This document shows positions 45,536 through 57,229 of a stretch of 64,000 nt of DNA, in pieces. Numbering within the stretch: position 1 is the first letter of the stretch; every line of letters begins with the position of its first letter. Both the position numbers and the translations under genes were made by a program. Source of the stretch: Hyphomicrobiales bacterium (GTDB lineage Bacteria; Pseudomonadota; Alphaproteobacteria; Rhizobiales; Ancalomicrobiaceae); assembly GCA_021286855.1 (NCBI GenBank), contig JAJTBO010000003.1, positions 62,001 through 126,000 on the forward strand, written 5' to 3'. The notes under the pieces are model-generated. The model made no database searches. It had not been told where the DNA came from and saw only the letters and a list, made by a program, of their open reading frames with translations.

Positions 45536-46353
45536 CGCGCTCCCTCCTCTTCGACCAAGGCGACCTCGACCAGGGCGGCGGGGTCGGCCGGGCCGAACGT
45601 CGAGGGCGGGAGGTCGGCCTCGACGGACTTCAGCCGCGATCCGATGACATGGGCGGCGAGCCCGCCGACGAGGCCGGTGAGGAGCAGATCGAGGTTCGGC
45701 GCGAGCGCATGCATCGCCGGGGCGATCGCCATGCCGAAGATCAACGCCAACCGTTCGGTCGGGCTCGTCCGCGCCGCGTTCCACAGCGACAGGGCGAAAT
45801 AGAGCGGCATCAGGAGCACGAGGCCGGCGGCGGCGAGCGGCGGCAGCTTCGCCGCGGCGAGCCAGGCGGCCGCGGCCACGCCCATGTTGAAGACGGTGAG
45901 CGTCACCGCGAAGCCGGCGAAATAGGGCGCGCGGCCCTCGCGCGGCAGATCCGGAAGTTTCGTCATGCCGAACACCCAGGCGGTGATGGCGACGAAGTGG
46001 GAGAGCGCGTAGAGCGCCCATTTCGGTGTCTTTTCGGCGCGCAGGATCGGGATCAGCGCCATCGTCATCGGCATCAGCCGCGCGGCGGAGAGCGCCACGG
46101 CGAACATGGTGGCGAGCAGCGGCGCGCCGGCCTGGATCGCGCCGACCACCACGATCATCGAGGGCAGCGCCCAGACGAAGGCGACCAGGAACACCGTCTC
46201 GGCCAGACCGACGCCGGAGGCGTGGGCGAGGCCGCCGAAGCCGGTGAAGGCGGCGATCAGGATCACCGCCGGCAGCGAGACGAACTGTCTCTGCCCGGCG
46301 AGAAACCAACCGAAGGCGGAGGTCGGAGGCGGAGACACGGAGTCGGCAGGCAT
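45532..46353 (-). CDS. azlC: AzlC-family branched-chain amino acid exporter subunit
   Basis: 273 residues from ATG 46353; a TTG at 46386 would add 11. Typical AzlC features: PAVILIAAFTGFGGLAHASGVGL at the first helix, QAGAPLLATMFAVALSAARLMPMTMAL and HFVAITAWVFGM. With AzlD it exports branched-chain or related amino acids and analogues. Neither start has a good ribosome site. Divergent from the transglutaminase-like gene. Confidence 0.85.
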   Translation of the reverse strand: MPADSVSPPPTSAFGWFLAGQRQFVSLPAVILIAAFTGFGGLAHASGVGLAETVFLVAFVWALPSMIVVVGAIQAGAPLLATMFAVALSAARLMPMTMALIPILRAEKTPKWALYALSHFVAITAWVFGMTKLPDLPREGRAPYFAGFAVTLTVFNMGVAAAAWLAAAKLPPLAAAGLVLLMPLYFALSLWNAARTSPTERLALIFGMAIAPAMHALAPNLDLLLTGLVGGLAAHVIGSRLKSVEADLPPSTFGPADPAALVEVALVEEEGAR

Positions 46354-46534
46354 GAGGCGACCGGATCGGGGGATACGAAAGTTCAATCTAACAGTCCCGG
46401 TCGGTCGCGGTCATCGCCTCTTGCATTGCCGCCGCCCACTTTCCGGCCGTGCGCGGCGTTCTTCCCGCGCCCGACACGCATCCGACATGGAGTTCGTGCA
46501 GAGGAAGACGCTCATCCGCTCGCGGAGGCGCACG

Positions 46535-47362
46535 ATGTCGACCGTCCTTCTACGCTTGGCCGAACCGGCCATCGCCCCACTTCGGGTGATCGTCGCCCTG
46601 CCCTTCGACACCGATCGGCGTCGTTTCCTCGGCCATCGCGTGGATGGCGCCCGCGTCCGTCGGATCGCGGCGCACAACGGCGTCCAGAAGGCGCTCGTTC
46701 TCGACGTGGAGCGGCCGGACGAACTCGCGGTCGCCTTCGACTTCGACGATCGGCCGGGCGCGTGGGACGAAGGCGTCTTCACCCCCACCGGCGGTCGTCA
46801 CGAGACGCCGTCGGCGGAGCTCGTCGCGACGATGTCCGAGATCGCTCCCGTCGACCTTCCTCCGCACCGACGGGTCGAGCGGATCGTCGCCCATGTCGAG
46901 ACGCGGTTCACCTATGGAACGCGGGCGGTGGGGCTCGGCGACGACACGGCGGCGATGCCGGTGCTGGCCTGCGACGTCCATCTCGGCACCTGCGTCGACA
47001 CCCACAGCTATGCGGTCGCGGCGATGCGGGCGGCCGGATTTTCGGCGGCCTATGTGAGCGGCGTGTTCTTTCCGGCCGGAGAGACCGAAGCGTCGCCCGG
47101 CCACTGCTGGTTCGTGGTGCGGGTCGGCGCCGAAATCCAGACTTGGGACGTGTCCCATTTCCTCAAATACGATCTCGGGCCGGTGCGGCTGGTCGACGAT
47201 CCGAAGCCCGGCCGGCGTCACGCCCTGAGCGCCGGGCGCGATCTTCGCTTCACGATCGACGGACGTGTGATCGAAGCGACGAGGCTCTCCGGCTTCCTGG
47301 CGCTCGACGCTGGCGCGGCCCAACCACTCGCCACACGAGCGACGGTGTCGTCGGAGGCGTGA
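46535..47362 (+). CDS. Transglutaminase-like cysteine protease-fold protein
   Basis: 275 residues, no signal peptide. The catalytic triad fits the transglutaminase-like family: Cys in LGTCVDTHSYAVAAMRAAGF, His in SPGHCWFVV and Asp in TWDVSHFLKYD. The N-terminal half (about 1-115) is a beta-rich region. ATG 46535 with GGAGG seven bases upstream is preferred over the earlier in-frame ATG at 46487. Probably a cytosolic peptidase or amidase; substrate unknown. Convergent with clpA. Confidence 0.85.
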   Translation: MSTVLLRLAEPAIAPLRVIVALPFDTDRRRFLGHRVDGARVRRIAAHNGVQKALVLDVERPDELAVAFDFDDRPGAWDEGVFTPTGGRHETPSAELVATMSEIAPVDLPPHRRVERIVAHVETRFTYGTRAVGLGDDTAAMPVLACDVHLGTCVDTHSYAVAAMRAAGFSAAYVSGVFFPAGETEASPGHCWFVVRVGAEIQTWDVSHFLKYDLGPVRLVDDPKPGRRHALSAGRDLRFTIDGRVIEATRLSGFLALDAGAAQPLATRATVSSEA

Positions 47363-47443
47363 AGGACCGGCCGGATCCAGTCGGCGCTCGATCACGGCGT
47401 GGAACGAGACGCGGATCCCGACCGCGCCTCGTCCGAAGCCTCG

Positions 47444-49861
<2,418 letters not shown>

Positions 49862-49871
49862 GTGACGAACC

Positions 49872-50201
49872 TCACTTCTTTTCCATGACGCACTGCAGCG
49901 GATGCTGGTTCTTCCGGGCGAAATCCATCACCTGAGTGACCTTGGTCTCGGCCACTTCGTAGGTGAAGATGCCGCATTCCCCCACACCATGGTGGTGGAC
50001 GTGCAGCATGATGCGCGTGGCCTCCTCGCGGCCCTTGTTGAAGAAGCGCTCGAGCACCAACACGACGAACTCCATCGGCGTGTAGTCGTCGTTGAGCAGC
50101 AGCACGCGGTACATGCTGGGCCGCTTCACCTTCGGTCGCGTCTTCGTCACCACCCCTTGATCGGGATCTTCATCCTCGGGGCGGCGGGGGGTATCGGCCA
50201 T
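49872..50201 (-). CDS. clpS: ClpS adaptor
   Basis: 109 residues. N-end-rule adaptor that passes substrates with N-terminal Leu, Phe, Tyr or Trp to ClpA. Diagnostic blocks are [24 protein letters not shown] and [23 protein letters not shown] 50201 gives the family start, [15 protein letters not shown]; the frame extends 76 codons upstream without support. Its ribosome site is weak. Next to clpA in one operon. Confidence 0.96.
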   Translation of the reverse strand: MADTPRRPEDEDPDQGVVTKTRPKVKRPSMYRVLLLNDDYTPMEFVVLVLERFFNKGREEATRIMLHVHHHGVGECGIFTYEVAETKVTQVMDFARKNQHPLQCVMEKK

Positions 50202-50517
50202 GGTCTTTCGGCACGCATCTTTCGCCTGGGAACGTCCGAGCTCGGCTCGGAGCGGCACGGCGGGTTGATCGGGGCTCACGGCGGAGCCGGTGACGTCTCG
50301 GAACGCCGCCCCTCCCGGAAGCGTCGCCTCCGGTGCATATGGGGATGGTTCGAGGATCATTGTAGGGCATGCGGACGACGTCGCAATGGACAGCCGAAGG
50401 GCAACCGCTGCCGCTTCCTCGAGCACCACTGATATTTCGCAAGTGCGAAACGCAGAGAGCCCGGTCTTGCGACCGGGCTCTCGAAAAAGTCGGCGGGCGC
50501 GGTGACGCGCCGCGGCC
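50202..50517. other. Intergenic region between phasin 3' end and clpS
   Basis: 316 bases with no supported gene. It contains the phasin terminator (50455-50482), a second small hairpin (tttcgc-aagt-gcgaaa, 50435-50450), and the promoter zone of clpSA, for which I cannot identify boxes. Confidence 0.5.
50455..50482 (-). terminator. Terminator of the phasin gene
   Basis: A perfect 12-bp stem (50455-50466 with 50471-50482) with a 4-nt loop that reads GCAA, a stable GNRA tetraloop, on the minus strand. It lies 35 bases after the phasin stop; a second hairpin follows immediately. Confidence 0.75.
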
Positions 50518-50844
50518 TCACTTCGCCTTCGGCATCATCGACTCGAAGGGCTTGGTCATTTCCTTGGCGAGGTCGACGTACAGCTCGCCGATCTTGGTCG
50601 ACTGGGCGACCATGTTCTCGTACGCCTTCTTGGCGTAATCGGACTGGATCTCGACCACCTTGTCGAGGGTCTTGGCGCCGGCGAGCTGCTCCATCACCGC
50701 AGAACCGTCCTCGAAGGACTTCTTGGAGAAGTCGGACATCTCGGTGGCGATGGTCTGAAGACCCTTGGAGAAGGTGGTGAAAGCCTTCTGGGCGTTCTCG
50801 ACGTTGTCCTTGGCGAGCTTCTGCATGTCTTCGACGGTGTTCAT
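50518..50844 (-). CDS. Phasin (polyhydroxyalkanoate granule protein)
   Basis: 108 residues, entirely helical and amphipathic ([63 protein letters not shown]), matching the Phasin_2 family that coats PHA granules. ATG 50844 lies about nine bases after AGAGG; ATG 50853 lies too close to it. Two TTGCAG-YGCAA operators upstream suggest PhaR-type control by PHA granules. It has its own promoter and terminator. Confidence 0.88.
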   Translation of the reverse strand: MNTVEDMQKLAKDNVENAQKAFTTFSKGLQTIATEMSDFSKKSFEDGSAVMEQLAGAKTLDKVVEIQSDYAKKAYENMVAQSTKIGELYVDLAKEMTKPFESMMPKAK

Positions 50845-51194
50845 GTGGGCCATCCTCTTGCCGGCGGCGATCCTTCGGATCACCGGATCCCTGAGCGTCG
50901 CGGGCCGGGGTATGCATCCCTTCCGCGATGTTGCAGCGCAATATTACATTGAGGAGATTTTCGGTCAATGAAATTTTTTGCAGTGCAACATAGGTAGAAT
51001 GACGAGGGCGCGGTTTACGGAACATCAACCTCGTCGACGGCATCCTGTCGAGTGTGGACGGGAAGCCACGCCGATCATCGCCTCCCAGAGTATCGGGAGC
51101 GTGACGATCCGGTCCTTCGGGTTCGGATCCGGCCGGTTTCCCCGCCTCAGGGCGTTCGGCTTTCGGGGCGGACGACGGCTTCGAGGATCTGAAA
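50845..51194. other. Divergent intergenic region phasin / DD-carboxypeptidase
   Basis: 350 bases with no supported gene. The AT-richer segment 50930-51000 holds two PhaR-like palindromes and is the likely phasin promoter region; the rest presumably carries the promoter of the plus-strand peptidase gene. Confidence 0.5.
50931..50988. promoter_or_regulatory. Two PhaR-like operators before the phasin gene
   Basis: TTGCAGCGCAA (50931-50941) and TTGCAGTGCAA (50978-50988), almost identical palindromes 47 bp apart, 87 and 134 bases before the phasin start. TGC/GCA-type palindromes are the known targets of the PHA-responsive repressor PhaR. Confidence 0.6.
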
Positions 51195-52889
51195 GTGCAG
51201 TATTCGCGTCTCTTCGAACCGGCTCGCCTGACCAAGGCGTTGCTGATCGGTCTGGCCATCTGTCTGGCGACGGTGTCCTCCGCCGATGCGGGCAAGCGCA
51301 AGGTCAGACGATCGCATTCCGCCCATCACGTCGCCCGCTCGAACGACGACGGCGGCATCGCCTCGTCGAGCCGCTACGCGGCCTACGTGGTCGACGACAA
51401 GACCGGCAAGGTGCTCTACGCGCGCAACGAGAACGAGCTGCGCCATCCGGCCTCGCTGACCAAGATGATGACCCTCTATCTCCTGTTCGAGGATCTGGAG
51501 AAGCGGCGCGTGTCGATGGGCACCCGCTTCACCGTGTCGGCGCACGCCGCCTCGCAGGCGCCCTCCAAACTCGGCTTCCGGCCGGGGCAGACGATTTCCG
51601 CGGAAGACGCGATCCGGGCGCTGGTGACCAAGTCGGCCAACGACGTGGCGGTGACGATCGCCGAGAACCTCGGCGGCAGCGAAGCGGCCTTCGCCCGGCG
51701 GATGACCGCCACGGCGCGGCGCATCGGCATGAGCCGCTCGACCTTCTACAACGCCTCCGGCCTGCCCAATTCCTCCCAGTACACGACCGCTCACGACATG
51801 GTGGTGCTCGGACGCGCGCTGCAGGAGCGCTTCCCGAACCAGTACAGGTTCTTCGCGACGCGCAGCTTCGACTGGGGCGGGCAGACGATCGGCAATCACA
51901 ATCGCCTGCTCTATCGCCTCGACGGCATCGACGGCATCAAGACCGGCTACACCGAGGCCTCGGGCTTCAATCTCGTCTCCTCGCTCCGGCGCGACAACCG
52001 CCATCTCGTCGCCGCGGTGATGGGCGGTTCGTCGGCGCGCCAGCGCGACGACCACATGGCCTCGCTCCTGACCCGCTACGTCGGGTCGGCCAGCGCCGGC
52101 GCCAAGGTCTCCACGGTCCTGCGCGGGTCCGGCCGCAGCGCCGACGCGAGCGACGACGACGCCGACGGATCGTTCGACGTCGCGAGCGCGGACGAACCGG
52201 CGCCGCTGCCGCCGCCCGCGCCGCCGGCCAAGGCGGACACGCCGGTCGAGCCGCAGGCCTTCGTCGCCGTCGAACGCCCCGAAGCCGCGAAAGCGCCGAG
52301 CGAGCCGATCCGGCTCGGTCCGGAAAAGGCCCCGCGCATCGCCAAGTCCGACGTGACGCCGCTGGAGCGCGGCTCGAGCGAGGACACCTCTTCGGCCGAC
52401 CACGGCGCCGCCGTCGCCATGGCCCGCGCCATTCTCCTGCCGCAGACCCTGCAGCCGCCGGCGACGCCCGCGCCGGCCGCCGAACAACGCGTCGCCCGGC
52501 TGGAGCCGGAGGCCGCGCCGGCGCCTTCGCTCGCCACCGCCAAGATCTCGATGGCCGAAGTGGCGGCGCTGACCACGGCGTCGATCCCGCCGCGCAGGAC
52601 GGTCGAGGCCGCGGCCCCGCCGCAGACGACGGCGTCGACCCGCAGCGGCTGGTTGATCCAGATCGGCGCCTACGACGGCGAGAAGGCGGCGCGCGAAGCG
52701 CTCGCCGCGGCGCGCGACAAGGTCGGCGCCAAGCTCTCGCGCGCCGAACCCTTCACCGAGAGCGTCGGCGGCGGCTCCAGCCGTCTGTGGCGCGCCCGGT
52801 TCGCCGGATTCAAGGACCAGTCCGCCGCCGACGACGCCTGCAAGGCGTTGAAGCGGAAGAAGGTCGCCTGCCTCGCCATGCGTCAATGA
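51195..52889 (+). CDS. D-alanyl-D-alanine carboxypeptidase with SPOR domain
   Basis: 564 residues. Signal peptide about 1-32. Peptidase S11 domain (about 55-300) with the active-site SLTK (S87, K90), SAN near 149 and KTGY near 253. Then a long Ala/Pro-rich linker (about 315-480) and a C-terminal SPOR domain (SGWLIQIGAYDGEKAAREAL..., about 487-564), which targets denuded glycan at the division site. It trims the fifth D-Ala of peptidoglycan stems. GTG 51195 has GAGGA eight bases before it. Confidence 0.92.
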   Translation: MQYSRLFEPARLTKALLIGLAICLATVSSADAGKRKVRRSHSAHHVARSNDDGGIASSSRYAAYVVDDKTGKVLYARNENELRHPASLTKMMTLYLLFEDLEKRRVSMGTRFTVSAHAASQAPSKLGFRPGQTISAEDAIRALVTKSANDVAVTIAENLGGSEAAFARRMTATARRIGMSRSTFYNASGLPNSSQYTTAHDMVVLGRALQERFPNQYRFFATRSFDWGGQTIGNHNRLLYRLDGIDGIKTGYTEASGFNLVSSLRRDNRHLVAAVMGGSSARQRDDHMASLLTRYVGSASAGAKVSTVLRGSGRSADASDDDADGSFDVASADEPAPLPPPAPPAKADTPVEPQAFVAVERPEAAKAPSEPIRLGPEKAPRIAKSDVTPLERGSSEDTSSADHGAAVAMARAILLPQTLQPPATPAPAAEQRVARLEPEAAPAPSLATAKISMAEVAALTTASIPPRRTVEAAAPPQTTASTRSGWLIQIGAYDGEKAAREALAAARDKVGAKLSRAEPFTESVGGGSSRLWRARFAGFKDQSAADDACKALKRKKVACLAMRQ

Positions 52890-53638
52890 TCGGAGGAGCC
52901 GCGATGTTTGCCGACCAGCCGATCCTTGGCTTCGTTGATCTTGGCGGCGAGAAAGGTCGAGCCGCCCCGATCGGGATGCACGGCCTTCATGAGACGCCGG
53001 TGGGCGTCGCGGACTTCGGTCTCCGTCGCGCCTGGACGAAGGCCGAGAACCTGATGGGCCTCCTCGTCGGTCATCGCGCCCGATCGCGCCGGGCCGCGGC
53101 TCCGCGATGCCGCGTCGCCCTCAGCGTGTTCACGCCAGAGGGGCACCCGGCGGTCCATATACGCCTCCAGAAGTGAGCGGCTCTCGAGATCGGACCCGAT
53201 CTCGCGCCACAGCGCCAGGAGCTCCTCGATCGACAGTCGGGCGAGTTCGCGCCCTTCGAACCGGCCGACCAGGACGCGGCCGGAGAGCACGCCGCTCATC
53301 GGATCGAGATCCATTTCGAGCGCCGCCGAGCGCACCGTCGAATGGGCCTTGCCGGCGCCGCGCGGCGCGAAGAGCGCGCCCCAGCGGCCGAGGAACGGAC
53401 GGACCCACTTCGCGTAGTCGCCGGCGCTCGATCCGGCCAGCGTCAGCGCGAAGACGAAGAGCGGGATCGCCACGACGATGCGTCCGGTCATCAGCATGAT
53501 CACGGCGAAGGCCATCAGCGCCGCCGCGCCGGCGCGGCGCAGGAGGCGGGCGAGCGAGGCGGGATCGGCGGAGACGAAGCCCTGCGCCAGGACCAGGAGG
53601 CCGACCAGGGCGGCGACGCCGAGAAACACCGTGTTCAT
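52883..53638 (-). CDS. Membrane-anchored J-domain protein
   Basis: 251 residues. An N-terminal membrane region (helices about 5-23 and 35-60) followed by a soluble linker and a C-terminal J domain with the HPD motif in MKAVHPDRGGSTFLAAKINEAKD. It would stimulate a DnaK-type chaperone at the inner membrane. Layout resembles alphaproteobacterial TIM14/DjlA-like proteins. ATG 53638 has GAGGAGA; the frame extends 43 codons upstream. The stop overlaps the convergent peptidase stop by seven bases. Confidence 0.85.
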   Translation of the reverse strand: MNTVFLGVAALVGLLVLAQGFVSADPASLARLLRRAGAAALMAFAVIMLMTGRIVVAIPLFVFALTLAGSSAGDYAKWVRPFLGRWGALFAPRGAGKAHSTVRSAALEMDLDPMSGVLSGRVLVGRFEGRELARLSIEELLALWREIGSDLESRSLLEAYMDRRVPLWREHAEGDAASRSRGPARSGAMTDEEAHQVLGLRPGATETEVRDAHRRLMKAVHPDRGGSTFLAAKINEAKDRLVGKHRGSSDH

Positions 53639-53867
53639 GGACTCTCCTCGCGAGGCGACGACGGCAGGCATAGCATCGCCCCGCCCGCGCGCCCATCCCT
53701 CGCGCGAGAGGCGGCGACGACGATCCCGGCCTCGACGAAATGACATATGGGCATGCGTCGGCGACATCCTTCAATCGATCGAAGCGGTCTTGAAATCGCG
53801 GGCGGGCTACCGACATAGTGCCGCGCTGCAAAAAGGCCCCCCCGTCGGGGTCGGATCGGAGAGCCTC

Positions 53868-54767
53868 ATGAGCGAAGCCATTCGCGGGAACGCCTCGGGA
53901 GACGTCATGGTCGAAAAGAACCGCCGTCCGACGATCGTGCGCACCATCGCCGATCTCAGGGCTCGGGTGGCGCGTTGGCGCTCGGCCGGCGAGACCGTCG
54001 CCATGGTGCCGACGATGGGCGCGCTGCACGACGGCCACCTGTCGCTGGTCGAGGAGGGCTTCCGCCGCGCCGACCACGTGGTGGTGTCGATCTTCGTCAA
54101 TCCGACCCAGTTCGCCCCGCACGAGGACTTCCAGACCTATCCGCGCACCGAGGCGAGCGACGTCGACAAGCTCGCCGCGCTCGGGACCGACGTGGTCTTC
54201 GCGCCGAACGCGCTCGAGATGTACCCGCTCGGCAACGCCACCCGGATCGAGTTGGGCGGGCCGGCGACCGGCCTCGAGAGCGACTTCCGGCCGCATTTCT
54301 TCGGCGGCGTGGCGACGATCGTCGCCAAGCTCATCATCGCCTGTGGACCCGACTTCGCGATCTTCGGCGAGAAGGACTATCAGCAGCTCGCCGTGGTGCG
54401 GCGGATGGTCGGCGACCTGACGCTGCCGGTGACGATCGTCGGCGGCGAGACGGTGCGTGAGGCCGACGGTCTCGCGATGTCGTCGCGCAACGCCTATCTC
54501 TCGCCCGAAGAACGGGCGACCGCGCCGCGACTGGCCGAGGAGATGCGCCGGGTGGCCGAGGTCGCGCGCCGGCGCGGCGACGTCGCCGCGGCCTGCGAGG
54601 CGGCGGGACGGGCGCTGATCGAGGCGGGGTTCCGGCAGATCGACTATGTCGCCGTGCGCAACGCGGCGACGCTCGCCGCGCCGTCGGGCGAAGCGGGCGA
54701 ACCGCTCCGGGTGTTGATGGCGGCCTGGCTCGGACGGACGCGGCTGATCGACAACTGCGCCGTCTGA
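53868..54767 (+). CDS. panC: Pantothenate synthetase
   Basis: 299 residues. Joins pantoate and beta-alanine using ATP. Diagnostic blocks: VPTMGALHDGHLSLV (HxGH nucleotidyl motif), SIFVNPTQFAPHEDF, GEKDYQQLAVVRRMV and READGLAMSSRNAYLSPEER. Two starts are possible: ATG 53868 (GGAG, eight bases) and ATG 53907 (GGGAG, six bases; 286 residues, closer to the usual length). No panB in this window. Divergent from the J-domain gene; a terminator follows. Confidence 0.95.
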   Translation: MSEAIRGNASGDVMVEKNRRPTIVRTIADLRARVARWRSAGETVAMVPTMGALHDGHLSLVEEGFRRADHVVVSIFVNPTQFAPHEDFQTYPRTEASDVDKLAALGTDVVFAPNALEMYPLGNATRIELGGPATGLESDFRPHFFGGVATIVAKLIIACGPDFAIFGEKDYQQLAVVRRMVGDLTLPVTIVGGETVREADGLAMSSRNAYLSPEERATAPRLAEEMRRVAEVARRRGDVAAACEAAGRALIEAGFRQIDYVAVRNAATLAAPSGEAGEPLRVLMAAWLGRTRLIDNCAV

Positions 54768-54789
54768 GATCGCTCGACGCGACGATTTC

Positions 54790-54821
54790 GACGCGATCGG
54801 AGGGCGACTTCCGATCGCGTC
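54790..54821. terminator. Bidirectional terminator between panC and a convergent gene
   Basis: Perfect 11-bp stem (54790-54800 with 54811-54821), 10-nt loop, followed on the plus strand by ttcgttt. Confidence 0.65.
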
Positions 54822-54827
54822 TTCGTT

Positions 54828-55097
54828 TCAGCGGACACGGCCGGCGTGGCCGGTGACGAAATCGACCTGCACCGAGCCCGAAGTTCGGATCGTCGTGTCG
54901 CCGAATTGGAAGACGCGGTCGCCGTCCGGCGTCGTCTTCCACTCGCCCTTCGAATCGGTCGTCGGTTTCGCCGTTCGCGGGGCCGGCGGGCGGCAGTCGG
55001 TCGGGCGGCCGAAGGCGGGATCGCCGATCGGGCGGCAGGGTTCGGCCGCCAAGACGGGCGTGGCGACGAGGAGAACGGCGACAGCGAGACGGCGCAT
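54828..55097 (-). CDS. Small secreted protein of unknown function
   Basis: 89 residues. Signal peptide about 1-18 (MRRLAVAVLLVATPVLA-AE). The mature part carries two cysteines (EPCRPIG and TDCRPP) and ends in a beta-type segment, GDRVFQFGDTTIRTSGSVQVDF. ATG 55097 follows GGAG. Convergent with panC. No family recognised. Confidence 0.65.
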   Translation of the reverse strand: MRRLAVAVLLVATPVLAAEPCRPIGDPAFGRPTDCRPPAPRTAKPTTDSKGEWKTTPDGDRVFQFGDTTIRTSGSVQVDFVTGHAGRVR

Positions 55098-55156
55098 GGA
55101 CGAAGCTCCGGGACGGATCCCCTTCTGACCTGCGCTCGCGGCCTTTTCGAGGCGGG

Positions 55157-55588
55157 TCACAACAGCCCGAGGCCGGCGAGTTCGCGCAGGAATTCGACCG
55201 GCAGGTCCTCGACGCCCTCGCCGACGAGGTCGCGCGGCGCGACGGCGGGGTCGAGATAGCGCCACCCCTGGAACGGTCGATAGGGCCGCGCCTCGACTTC
55301 GGCGAGCTCGCCGGAGAGGACGATGTCGCAATGGGAGACGCCGCTCGCGTCGGTGACGGCGCGCAGATCGAGGATGGTCTCGCGAACCCGGATCTGTCCC
55401 TTGATCACCCAATAGAGCGAGCCGCCGTCGAGGATCTCCTCGACACGCTTCGGCATCATCCGGGTGCGGTGGACGTGCTCGGGCGGCAGACCGCGCCGCT
55501 TCTTCTCGGCGAGCGTCGCCGCGATCCATTCGGCGAGATCGTCGAGCCCGTCGCAGCCGACGCAGAGTTTGATCAGGTGGAGCGGCAT
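55157..55588 (-). CDS. DUF1489 family protein
   Basis: 143 residues, cytosolic. The start MPLHLIKLCVGCDGLDDLAEWI and the block HVHRTRMMPKRVEEILDGGSLYWVIKG are typical of DUF1489, a conserved alphaproteobacterial family without known function. GAGGA five bases before ATG 55588 fixes the start. It lies 82 bases after the GST gene on the same strand. Confidence 0.88.
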   Translation of the reverse strand: MPLHLIKLCVGCDGLDDLAEWIAATLAEKKRRGLPPEHVHRTRMMPKRVEEILDGGSLYWVIKGQIRVRETILDLRAVTDASGVSHCDIVLSGELAEVEARPYRPFQGWRYLDPAVAPRDLVGEGVEDLPVEFLRELAGLGLL

Positions 55589-55670
55589 CGGTTCCTCGTG
55601 AGAGGGCGAGACTAGCCCGCCCTCCCCGATCGCGCCACGTCGACGCGTCGGCCGTCCACCGCCGCTTCGC

Positions 55671-56333
55671 TCAATCCTCGGCCTCGTCGTCGGCGACGAT
55701 CGCGGTCTCGGCGTCGGCCCCGGCCTTCCAGGCGCGGAAGGCCGGCAAGGCGAAGAGCGCGTCGATCCAGGCGCGGGTCTGCGGGCCGACCGGCCAGGAA
55801 TAGCCGTCGAGGCGGGCGGCGACCGGCGCATACATGGCGTCGGCGGCGGAGAAGTCGCCGTAGAGGAACGGCCCGGCCGCCCCGAACCGCGCCCGCGCCT
55901 CGGCGAACAGCGCCTCGATGCGGGCGACGTCGGCCTTCGCCGCCGCGCCGCCCCGATCCTTCCAGGCGAAGGAGCGGCGCAGGTTCATCGGGCAGGCGGA
56001 CCGCAGCGCCATGAAGCCGGCGTGCATCTCGTTGGCGATGGCGCGGGCGTGAGCGCGGGCGACGCGGTCCTTCGGCCAGATCGCCAGATCCGGCCGGCTC
56101 TCGGCCCAATATTCGATGATCGCCAGGGTCTCCCAGACCCGGACGTCGCCGTCGATCAGGCAGGGCGCCCGGCCGGAGGGCGACCATTCGAGGATGTCGG
56201 CCTTGAAGTCGGGCTTCGAGAGGTCGACCGGGATCTCCTCGAAGGGGATGCCGAAATGGGTCGCGACCAGCCACGGGCGCAACGACCAGGACGAATAGCG
56301 CTTGTTGGCGATCACCAGTTTCGCGGTCGACAT
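55671..56333 (-). CDS. Glutathione S-transferase family protein
   Basis: 220 residues. The thioredoxin-like N-domain has LVIANKRYSSWSLRPWLVATHFGIPF with the catalytic Ser/Tyr region and the cis-Pro/ESxAI-like motif WETLAIIEYWAE; the helical C-domain follows (FLYGDFSAADAMYAPV). ATG 56333 with AGGAGA is chosen over a longer frame. Reaction unknown; it belongs to the group annotated as GST/maleylacetoacetate isomerase-like. Confidence 0.9.
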   Translation of the reverse strand: MSTAKLVIANKRYSSWSLRPWLVATHFGIPFEEIPVDLSKPDFKADILEWSPSGRAPCLIDGDVRVWETLAIIEYWAESRPDLAIWPKDRVARAHARAIANEMHAGFMALRSACPMNLRRSFAWKDRGGAAAKADVARIEALFAEARARFGAAGPFLYGDFSAADAMYAPVAARLDGYSWPVGPQTRAWIDALFALPAFRAWKAGADAETAIVADDEAED

Positions 56334-56488
56334 TTCGGATCTCCTCGTCTCCACGCGCTCGAAGAAACCCCGGCGGGATCGCCCCGTCCAACGGAAAGTC
56401 CTGACGGGGGGCATCAGCGAAATTGATGCCGGACGCCGTTTCGAAGCTTCGGCCTCACAAAGGTCGACTTTCGTCGTATGAAGGAGAC

Positions 56489-57229
56489 ATGAACGCCTTT
56501 TCCACCCTCGACGTCTTCGCCTTCGTCTGGTTCGTCGCCGCCTGGCTCGGCTTCGGCTATTTCGTCGATCAGGTCCGGGTCGCCGGGCCGTCGCTGACCC
56601 AGTTGATGGACCGCGAACGACGCGCCTGGATGGAGGTGCTGCTGCGCCGCGACAACCGGATCGTCGACAGCGCGATCATGGGGAGCCTGCAGAACGGCAC
56701 CGCCTTCTTCGCGTCGAGCTCGCTGATCGCGCTCGGGGCGAGCTTCACGCTGCTCAATCAGAGCGAGCGGATGGTGGAGATCTTCAACGATCTGCCGTTC
56801 CACGTCGAAGCGAGCCGCGGCGCGCTGGAGGCGAAGATCGTCGGACTGGTGGCGATCTACGGCTACGCCTTCTTCAAATTCGGCTGGGCCTATCGGTTGT
56901 TCAACTACACGGCCATTCTGATCGGCGCGGTGCCGCCGGCGAGCGAGCGCGACACGGCCGAGGCCTGGGCGGCGGCGCGGCGGGCGGCGGAGATGCAGAT
57001 CGACGCCGGCCACCATTTCCATTGGGGCCTGAGGTCGCTGTTCTTCTCGATCGGCTATTTCGGCTGGTTCGTGAACGCCTGGGTGTTCCTGTGCAGCTCG
57101 ACGCTGATTCTGCTGGTGCTGGCGCGGCGGCAATATCTGTCGCGGGCCCGGGCGGCGCTGATCGCCTCCGGCGTCGAGCCGGATCAGGGCGCGGGAAAGA
57201 GCGCGCTGGAGCGCCCGAGCAGCCGATAG
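56489..57229 (+). CDS. DUF599 membrane protein
   Basis: 246 residues with four helices (about 5-25, 68-90, 115-137, 195-220). RRAWMEVLLRRDNRIVDSAIMGSLQNGTAFFASSSLIALG and GLRSLFFSIGYFGWFVNAW are typical of DUF599. AAGGAG lies three bases before ATG 56489. Its last 46 bases overlap the convergent YdcF-like gene. Function unknown. Confidence 0.88.
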   Translation: MNAFSTLDVFAFVWFVAAWLGFGYFVDQVRVAGPSLTQLMDRERRAWMEVLLRRDNRIVDSAIMGSLQNGTAFFASSSLIALGASFTLLNQSERMVEIFNDLPFHVEASRGALEAKIVGLVAIYGYAFFKFGWAYRLFNYTAILIGAVPPASERDTAEAWAAARRAAEMQIDAGHHFHWGLRSLFFSIGYFGWFVNAWVFLCSSTLILLVLARRQYLSRARAALIASGVEPDQGAGKSALERPSSR

